DNA of 64,000 nucleotides from Nocardia jinanensis (lineage in GTDB: Bacteria > Actinomycetota > Actinomycetes > Mycobacteriales > Mycobacteriaceae). Below the pieces are notes generated by a model, which was not told the origin of the DNA, ran no database searches, and saw nothing but the letters and a program-made list of their open reading frames with translations. Position numbers and translations under genes: made by a program. Of this stretch, positions 58,246 through 64,000 are shown piece after piece. Location of the stretch: contig NZ_BMMH01000007.1 in the NCBI RefSeq assembly GCF_014645735.1, positions 62,001 to 126,000 of the forward strand, in the 5' to 3' direction. Every line of letters starts with the position of its first letter. Within the stretch, counting starts at the first letter, position 1.

Positions 58246-59394
58246 ATGCGTCGCGATCTGTTCACTCCCGACCACGAAGCGTTCCGCGATCTGGCGCGCG
58301 AGTTCATCGACAAGGAAGTGGTGCGCCAGTATCCCGACTGGGAGAAACAGGGGCAGATGCCACGCGAGGTGTTCCGGCGGCTCGGTGAACTGGGCCTGCT
58401 CGGCACCGCGATTCCGGAAGAGTACGGCGGGATGGGGGTGCGCGACTATCGGTACAACGTGGTGTTGCAGGAGGAGGCGCAGCGGGCCCTGGTGACACTC
58501 AGTACCGTCCGCACCCAGTTGGACGTGATCCTGCCGTACTTCCTCGAGTACGCCGATGCCGCGCAGCGGCAACGCTGGTTCCCCGGTCTCGCCGACGGAA
58601 CGCTGCTCACCGCCGTCGCCATGACCGAGCCGGGCACCGGCTCCGATCTCGCCGGGATCCGTACCACCGCCGTCCGCGACGGTGAGGACTATGTGCTCAA
58701 CGGCGCGAAAACCTTCATCACCGGTGGCCTGCTCGCCGATCTCGTGGTCGTGGTGGCCCGGACCGCCACCGATCCGGACAATCGGCGGGCCGGGCTGACG
58801 CTCCTGGTGGTGGAGGACGGTATGCCGGGCTTCGAGCGCGGACGCGTCCTGGACAAGATGGGGTGCAAGGTGCAGGACACGGTGGAACTGTCGTTCACCG
58901 ATGTGCGGGTACCGGTCGCCAACCGCCTGGGCGAGGAGGGCGCCGCCTTCGGCTATCTCGGCCACAACCTGCCCCAGGAGCGGATGACCGTCGCGGTGGG
59001 GTCGGTGGCCCAGGCCCGCGCGGCGCTGCACGCCACGATCGACTACGTGAAGGAACGCAAAGCCTTCGGTACGCCGGTGGCCTCGTTCCAGAACACCAAA
59101 TTCGAACTCGCCGCGATCTCCGCCGAGGTCGAGGCTGCGCAGACCATGGTGGACCGGGCCGTCCGAGATCTGGTCGACGGCGAACTCTCCGGTGCCGATG
59201 CCGCCCGGGTCAAACTGTTCGCCACCGAGACCCAGGCCCGGGTCGTGGATCGATGCCTCCAATTGTTCGGCGGCTACGGCTACATGATGGAGTATCCGAT
59301 CGCCCGGCTCTACACCGATGCCCGGGTGGCGCGTATCTACGCGGGGACCAGTGAGGTCATGAAAGTTATTATTGCCAAGGATCTCGGTTTGTGA
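58246..59394 (+). CDS. Acyl-CoA dehydrogenase
   Basis: 382-residue canonical dehydrogenase: FTPDHEAFRDLAREFIDKEV, AIPEEYGGMGV, AMTEPGTGSDLAGI, FGTPVASFQNTKFELAA, CLQLFGGYGYMMEYPIARL and RIYAGTSEVMKVIIAKDLG. Closely resembles long-chain/FadE-type enzymes of actinobacteria. ATG 58246 has AGGAAG at good distance. Last gene of the forward operon that starts with the importer. Confidence 0.92.
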   Translation: MRRDLFTPDHEAFRDLAREFIDKEVVRQYPDWEKQGQMPREVFRRLGELGLLGTAIPEEYGGMGVRDYRYNVVLQEEAQRALVTLSTVRTQLDVILPYFLEYADAAQRQRWFPGLADGTLLTAVAMTEPGTGSDLAGIRTTAVRDGEDYVLNGAKTFITGGLLADLVVVVARTATDPDNRRAGLTLLVVEDGMPGFERGRVLDKMGCKVQDTVELSFTDVRVPVANRLGEEGAAFGYLGHNLPQERMTVAVGSVAQARAALHATIDYVKERKAFGTPVASFQNTKFELAAISAEVEAAQTMVDRAVRDLVDGELSGADAARVKLFATETQARVVDRCLQLFGGYGYMMEYPIARLYTDARVARIYAGTSEVMKVIIAKDLGL

Positions 59395-59488
59395 TGTACG
59401 GCATAGTTGATAATTCGATGAGATGTAGGTCACAGAGCGCTGTTCGACCCTACTGTTTCAGCAGTTGGTTTATCGAACGGAGTACCCG

Positions 59489-60118
59489 GTGATCGGTTCA
59501 CGGGATGAACACAGTCCGGCTGATTGTTTTGCGGACGGCGAAACCGTGGTCGGCCCGGGTCTACGTCCGGTCGACATCATGCGCGCCCATGCCCGGCGGC
59601 ATCCGCTCCGGCACCGGCTGGCGATCGTCGCGCCGAATACCGTGGACGCGGTGCGGTACGCGGGCGGTTTCATCTTCGACCGCATGACGGCCGGCTGGGA
59701 AGTGGTCGCCGTACTCACCGAACACGACGATGTGCGCCCGCTCGAGATCCTCGGTGCGACCGTTCTCGACCTCACCACCGCCATGGCCTCCCCGGTGCAC
59801 GACACCTGGCCGGAGAGTGTGCTGCTGGCACCGGACGTGTTCGTCTCCAACGAATGGGTCCGCAAGGGTGCCATCGACTGTCTCGACAACGGCCTCGCCG
59901 AACTCGCCGTCTGGGGCGACGATCTGCCCGCCGAACTCGCCTGCCGGGTCTGGTCGGCGCATCATCGGCTGAGCTCGGCCGCCCAGGCGTTCAAACGATG
60001 CGCCCTCGGTGCGGCCGGGGTGCCGGAGCAGGCGCGTGCGGATATCGAGGTCTTCCACAGCGGTGAGGTGCTGCTGGCGGACCTGCGCGGTCGGCAGGCC
60101 CTGGTCCGCGCGGTCTGA
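59489..60118 (+). CDS. Hypothetical protein
   Basis: 209-residue soluble protein with no recognised domain: VGPGLRPVDIMRAHARRHP, VDAVRYAGGFIFDRMTAGWE, and EVVAVLTEHDDVRPLEILGA form plausible alpha/beta sequence, and the C-terminus reads GEVLLADLRGRQAL. GTG 59489 has GGAG 8 bases upstream; TTG 59465 is an in-frame alternative. A 94-base gap separates it from the operon before it; convergent with the LLM gene. Resembles short response-regulator-like or LuxR-neighbour proteins of Nocardia in length only. Confidence 0.65.
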   Translation: MIGSRDEHSPADCFADGETVVGPGLRPVDIMRAHARRHPLRHRLAIVAPNTVDAVRYAGGFIFDRMTAGWEVVAVLTEHDDVRPLEILGATVLDLTTAMASPVHDTWPESVLLAPDVFVSNEWVRKGAIDCLDNGLAELAVWGDDLPAELACRVWSAHHRLSSAAQAFKRCALGAAGVPEQARADIEVFHSGEVLLADLRGRQALVRAV

Positions 60119-60261
60119 CCACGGCACGGCGATCGGCCCGCTCGACAAATCGATAGGCCGGGTCCGTCGACCCGCCGTAGCCTCGCGCGATGACGAAAGA
60201 ACGCCGTGCGAAACTGCGGAGCCGGTGCGATATGAGTGTGCCGACACCCGTGCGATGCCTG

Positions 60262-61122
60262 TCAGGAACCTCCGCTGAGGAAGCGCTGGGCGAACTCCGA
60301 CAGTTCGTCCTGCTGTTCGGCCGGATCGGTGGCCGTGGCGCTGACCACCACCCGGGTCACCCCCTGCGCCGCGAAAGCCGCCAGGCGTTCTTCGGTCATA
60401 TCCAGTCCGCTCCAGCGGGTGTATTCGAGGCGATCGGGATCGCGCCCGGCTTCGGCGGCGGTCGACCGGACCAGTTCCCATTGGGCCGCGCGTTCGTCCG
60501 GGAGCAGTGCCCCGCCCGCGAAGTAACCGTCGCCCCGGAGTCCGGCCCGGCGGGCGGCGGCCGCGCTCGAACCACCGATATGGATGGGCAGTGTGGTGGC
60601 CCCGAAGGGCTTGGGGAACTGGACCAGATCGTCGAATTCGAAGAACTCGCCGTGATAGCTCACCCCGTCTGCGCCACCCGCCCAGAGCAGCCGCAGCACA
60701 TCGATGGCCTCGTCGGTCCGGCGTCCCCGGGTGCGGAAATCCACCCCGGTCGCGGCGGCCTCGGCCGCAAGTGTGCCCAGGCCCACCGACAGCAGCCGCA
60801 TCCGGCCCTTGGACAGGTTGTCGATCGTCGCCAGCTGTTTGGCCAGCACGACCGGATGCCGGTAGGGCAGTAGGAGGACCCCGGTGCCCAGCAGGAGGCG
60901 GTCGGTGACCGCGGCGACGAAGGCCAGTGTTTCGAGCGGGTCGGCGAAGGGGAGATCGGGCGGCACCTCGAAGTTGTGCAGCGTCGCTCCCGGATACAGC
61001 ACCAGATGCTCGGGCAGATAAAGCCCTTCGAATCCGCAGGCCTCCGCGTGCCGGGCGTAGGCGGCGAGGCGATCCGGGTCGAACTCGAAATGGGCGGTGC
61101 TGTAGCTGACTGCGAACTTCAT
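60262..61122 (-). CDS. LLM-class F420-dependent oxidoreductase 2
   Basis: 286-residue luciferase-like protein: MKFAVSYSTAHFEFDPDRLA, GFEGLYLPEHLVLYPG, LLGTGVLLLPYRHPVVLAKQ and GRMRLLSVGLGTLAAEAAATG are standard for the F420 (TIGR03619-like) group, with PIHIGGSS late. It differs in detail from the one at 3514. ATG 61122 has GAGGAG upstream. It follows the quinone-oxidoreductase-like gene by 251 bases on the same strand, a gap in which I see no gene. Confidence 0.88.
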   Translation of the reverse strand: MKFAVSYSTAHFEFDPDRLAAYARHAEACGFEGLYLPEHLVLYPGATLHNFEVPPDLPFADPLETLAFVAAVTDRLLLGTGVLLLPYRHPVVLAKQLATIDNLSKGRMRLLSVGLGTLAAEAAATGVDFRTRGRRTDEAIDVLRLLWAGGADGVSYHGEFFEFDDLVQFPKPFGATTLPIHIGGSSAAAARRAGLRGDGYFAGGALLPDERAAQWELVRSTAAEAGRDPDRLEYTRWSGLDMTEERLAAFAAQGVTRVVVSATATDPAEQQDELSEFAQRFLSGGS

Positions 61123-61373
61123 CGTGCTCCTCTGGTGGCGACGGCATGCCGGGCACCTCATCGGTTCGTGCCGCGACGGTTGCCGTGCAGGCGGCCTCGG
61201 CGAAGGGAACTCGCGCCGGGTCGGCGGAATTCCCGAGAGTGCCGCAGTGTGGGTGGGTTGTCCGGCAGCCGGAAGGTGCCGGATACCGGCACGGGGGTGT
61301 CGGGCACCGGAAACGCAGTGGTCCAGCACCGACCTCACCGAGCCCGCCCGGGCATGAGCACGGTCCGAACCGA

Positions 61374-62351
61374 TCAGGTGTTCAGGTCGATGAGCACTTT
61401 GCCGACGGCCGCACCCGCGGCGAGCATCTCGAGGGCTCGGGCGGCATCCTCGAGTGGGAAGACAGCGCCGATATGCGGCGCTACGCGGCCCTCGGCGAGC
61501 AACCCGGTCAGTTCTTTCTCGTTGCGTTCGAATTCGCCCGGCTCGATATCGCGGAACTGGAATCCCAGGATCCGAACTCCCTTGACCAGGACCAGATTGA
61601 GCGGGATACGGGGCACGAGCCCGGAGGCGTAGCCGATGGTCACGAAACGGCCGCCGCGCCCCAGCGCGCGCAGGGCCGGTTCGGACAGGTCGCCGCCGAC
61701 GGGATCCAGGACGGCCGCCGCGCCATCGGGTACCGCCTCGCGCAGTGCCGCGCGGAGCTCCGTTCCGCGATAGTCGATCAGCCGGCTCGCACCAAGGGCG
61801 GCCGCGGCGGCCAGTTTCACGGAGGTGGACGCGACCGCGATCACCTCGGCGCCGAGGACCGCACCCAGCTGCACTGCCGCCAGCCCGACTCCGCCGCCCG
61901 CGCCGAGCACGATCACCGTATCGCCGCTCCCGACCCGGGCCACCGAGCGAAGCGCGTGGTACGCGGTACGGTAGGCGACACCGAAGGCGGCCGCGGTGCG
62001 GTCGTCCACCTGTTCCGGGATCGGTGTCAGGTTCGCGGCCGGAACGACGATCTCGTCCGCGAACGCGCCGAACAGGCCGGTACCGGAAACCCGGTCCCCG
62101 ATCGCGAATCCCACGCAGTCGGCCCCCAGTTCGGTGATGTGGCCGGCGAATTCGCTGCCCGGTACGAACGGCGGCGGGACGGTGATCTGGTATCGCCCGG
62201 CGATCAACAGGACATCCGGGAAGTTGGCCGCGGCCGCCCGCACCCGGACCCGGACCTGCCCGTCACCGGGCCGGGGGAGCGGCCGGTGTTCGATCCGCAG
62301 TACCTCCGGCGTCCCGTATTCGGGGCAGACCACCGCCCGCACGGTGGTCAT
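61374..62351 (-). CDS. NADPH:quinone oxidoreductase-like (MDR family)
   Basis: 325-residue medium-chain dehydrogenase/reductase without structural-zinc Cys. ANFPDVLLIAGRYQ, FVPGSEFAGHI and VIVLGAGGGVGLAAVQLG (NADPH site, about 147-164) identify the QOR/enoyl reductase subgroup. Probably reduces an enoyl-CoA or quinone. ATG 62351 overlaps the crotonase stop (ATGA); GTG 62363 is an alternative. Confidence 0.9.
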   Translation of the reverse strand: MTTVRAVVCPEYGTPEVLRIEHRPLPRPGDGQVRVRVRAAAANFPDVLLIAGRYQITVPPPFVPGSEFAGHITELGADCVGFAIGDRVSGTGLFGAFADEIVVPAANLTPIPEQVDDRTAAAFGVAYRTAYHALRSVARVGSGDTVIVLGAGGGVGLAAVQLGAVLGAEVIAVASTSVKLAAAAALGASRLIDYRGTELRAALREAVPDGAAAVLDPVGGDLSEPALRALGRGGRFVTIGYASGLVPRIPLNLVLVKGVRILGFQFRDIEPGEFERNEKELTGLLAEGRVAPHIGAVFPLEDAARALEMLAAGAAVGKVLIDLNT

Positions 62352-63124
62352 TTCCCTTGCCACACCGGATCGCGCTTCTCCATGAACGCCAGCGCGCCCT
62401 CCTTGGCGTCCGCGCTGGCGAAGACCACACCCTGCCAGTGCCGCAGCCGTTCGGCGGCCCTCTCCGGGTCGGTCACCGAGAGGCGCACCAGCTCCTTGCA
62501 GGCGGCGACTCCGAGTGGTCCGTTGGCGGCGATCCGTTCCGCGAAGGCGAGCGCGGTGTCGAGTACCTGACCCGCCGGGACCACCGCGTTGATCAAACCG
62601 ATCTCGTAACCGCGCGCGGCGGAGAAGAATTCACCGGTCAGCGTCAGTTGCAGGGCGATACCGAGGGGGACGCGTTCGGCGATATAGGTGCCCCCTCCTC
62701 CCGGGAAGAGCCCGCGCTGAACCTCCGGAAGCCCGAATTTCGCGGTATCGGCGGCGACGATCAGATCGCAGCCCAGTAGCAGTTCCAAACCGCCACCGAC
62801 CGCGGTGCCGTTGGCGGCGCCGACCACCGGGACCTCGACCGCTCCCCGGGTGAGGCGCTGAAAGGCCCGGTTCTCCGGCGTATCGCTGAATCCGACGTCC
62901 TCGCCGCCGGAGAACGCCCGCAGATCCATCCCGGCGCAGAAGGCGCGATCCCCGGCGGCGGTGAGTACCAGGGCCCGGGTGCCGGAATCCTGTTCGGCTT
63001 CCAGGACGGTGGCGCCGATACCGGCTATCAGGCTGCCGTTGAGCGCGTTGCGCGCCTGCGGGCGGTTCAGCGTCAGCACGGTGACCGGACCGTGGCGGTC
63101 CACCAGGAATTCTTCATCACTCAT
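62348..63124 (-). CDS. Enoyl-CoA hydratase/isomerase family
   Basis: 258-residue crotonase and the only one here with the canonical PE-glycine segment (KFGLPEVQRGLFPGGGG), so a true hydratase is most likely. DRAFCAGMDLRAFSGG and ANGTAVGGGLELLLGCDLIV form the oxyanion hole. ATG 63124 overlaps the kinase stop (ATGA) and its end overlaps the MDR gene. Confidence 0.92.
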   Translation of the reverse strand: MSDEEFLVDRHGPVTVLTLNRPQARNALNGSLIAGIGATVLEAEQDSGTRALVLTAAGDRAFCAGMDLRAFSGGEDVGFSDTPENRAFQRLTRGAVEVPVVGAANGTAVGGGLELLLGCDLIVAADTAKFGLPEVQRGLFPGGGGTYIAERVPLGIALQLTLTGEFFSAARGYEIGLINAVVPAGQVLDTALAFAERIAANGPLGVAACKELVRLSVTDPERAAERLRHWQGVVFASADAKEGALAFMEKRDPVWQGK

Positions 63125-64000
63125 GAGCGGTACTCCGTCGTCTCGGTGAGTTCGGCGGCCGCGCGCATGAGTTCGGGCACGATCGGGCCGAAGGATTGCA
63201 GCTTCACATCGTCGCCCGCGCGCTGGAAACCCTGTTCCAGCACGATCGCGAGTTTCCATTTGGCGAGGACGAGGTAGTAGTCGAGATCGTCGACCTGCCG
63301 TCCGGAGACCTGCGCGTAGTGCGCGACGATCTGGTCGCGGGAGGGCATACCGCGCATATCCACGTATCCGGATTCGGCGGCCTCGGGGGCGGAGGTGTCC
63401 GCCGGCCAGCTCTGCACCATCCACGCCAGATCCAGTTTCGGATCGCCGACGGTACCCATCTCCCAGTCGACGATGGCGGCCAGCCGGGCGGGATCGCCGG
63501 CGCGGTACATGACATTGGCGAACTGGTAGTCGCCGTGCATGAGCCCGGGGCGGTAGTCCAGCGGGCGGTGCTCGCGCAGCCAGCGGGTGGCGGTGTCCAT
63601 ACCGTCGAGCTCGCGGCCCTTGATCCGTTCGAAGAAGCCGGTCCATCGGGCGACCTGCCGTTCGTGGAAACCGTCCGGCCGCCCCAGATCCTGCAGGCCC
63701 CGGGCCCGCCAATCCACCTTGGACAGCAGTGCTATTCCCTCGGCGAGCTGATAGGCCAGACCGGCACGGGCGGTGAGGTCGGTATCGAACGGTGCCGGCC
63801 AGACCCGGCGGTGATCCATCGGGGACCAGCCGTCCACGAACCCCATCAGGTAGAAGGTGCGGCCGAGCACCGAGGTGTCGGTACAGACGGCCACCGCGTC
63901 GGTGTGCGGAACATCGGTGCCGTCCAGCGCCTCGATGATCCGCCACTCCCGCAGGATGCCGCTGTCCCGATCCGCCGGCGCCCCGGCCGGTGGTATCCGC
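63121..64000 (-). CDS. APH-type phosphotransferase, ACAD10/11-like (partial, 5' end outside window)
   Basis: The C-terminal 292 or so residues of an aminoglycoside-phosphotransferase-fold protein; the frame is open to the window edge (WRIIEALDGTDVPHTDAVAV). The catalytic loop is LMHGDYQFANVMYRAGDP and the metal loop IVDWEMGTVGDPKLDLAW. Proteins of this subgroup, as in human ACAD10/ACAD11 and LvaA of the levulinate pathway, phosphorylate 4-hydroxyacyl-CoAs so that an acyl-CoA dehydrogenase can rearrange them. In this context that role is more likely than antibiotic resistance. Confidence 0.88.
   Translation of the reverse strand, partial: RIPPAGAPADRDSGILREWRIIEALDGTDVPHTDAVAVCTDTSVLGRTFYLMGFVDGWSPMDHRRVWPAPFDTDLTARAGLAYQLAEGIALLSKVDWRARGLQDLGRPDGFHERQVARWTGFFERIKGRELDGMDTATRWLREHRPLDYRPGLMHGDYQFANVMYRAGDPARLAAIVDWEMGTVGDPKLDLAWMVQSWPADTSAPEAAESGYVDMRGMPSRDQIVAHYAQVSGRQVDDLDYYLVLAKWKLAIVLEQGFQRAGDDVKLQSFGPIVPELMRAAAELTETTEYRS

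Noticed and set aside
63121..64000. Aminoglycoside resistance kinase
   Set aside because: The fold is shared, but the coupling to a crotonase and the subgroup motifs fit ACAD10/11-like metabolic kinases better.
1..64000. CRISPR arrays, tRNA or rRNA genes, IS elements and phage genes
   Set aside because: By eye I found no regularly spaced repeats, cloverleaf-like sequences, transposases, integrases or phage structural genes. The only tandem repeats are the two-copy elements at 4468 and 43442.

Overview
The window looks like chromosomal DNA of a high-GC mycolic-acid actinomycete, most likely Nocardia. The reasons are the high-GC codon use with many GTG/TTG starts and ATGA/TGATG overlaps, the DUF3558 lipoproteins, EspG- and WXG-type secretion cassettes, the XRE/DUF397 pair, F420-type LLM oxidoreductases, and a rifampicin monooxygenase very close to the Rox protein known from Nocardia. 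I saw no tRNA, rRNA, CRISPR array, IS element or prophage.

Layout. 1-5.7 kb: end of a preceding gene, a zinc-ribbon protein, a reverse-strand SDR, then a forward operon with a two-subunit B12-dependent acyl-CoA mutase, an LLM oxidoreductase and a type III CoA-transferase. A tandem 68-bp duplication sits at the last stop/start junction. 5.7-23 kb is an accessory region: Uma2 nuclease, two DUF3558 lipoproteins with a PE/PPE-like/EspG cassette, an XRE/DUF397 module with small ORFs, a second (reverse) type VII-substrate cassette, a dienelactone hydrolase, a DUF1772 protein, rox with a rifamycin-associated-element-like palindrome, a broken hipA, a DUF6924 protein and an alpha/beta hydrolase. Decayed genes (a frameshifted ORF at 6.8 kb, DUF397 remnant, hipA, DoxX remnant) cluster here and at 29 kb.

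22.8-64 kb is almost entirely one catabolic supercluster. It holds a ferredoxin-type reductase, acyl-CoA synthetase, seven acyl-CoA dehydrogenases (two as overlapping pairs), four crotonases, two thiolases, three SDRs, a second CoA-transferase, a MeaB-type GTPase, a thioesterase, two SnoaL-like proteins, a Rieske oxygenase with an AhpD-like protein and an amidohydrolase, a Liv-type ABC importer with a fused LivH-LivM permease, an LLM oxidoreductase, a quinone-oxidoreductase-like protein and an APH-type kinase.

How it works together (inference): the importer takes up an organic acid or amide-like compound, the synthetase and CoA-transferases activate it, the Rieske oxygenase with the 22.8-kb reductase hydroxylates it, and the paired dehydrogenases, crotonases, SDRs and thiolases shorten it. 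The B12 mutase and GTPase rearrange a branched intermediate. The main evidence for a single regulon is a 15-bp palindrome, GAGAATRNTATTCTC, in the promoter regions of the operons at 24.0, 30.9, 36.9, 37.7 and 47.4 kb; one copy lies beside a divergent TetR gene. The growth substrate cannot be named from sequence alone.
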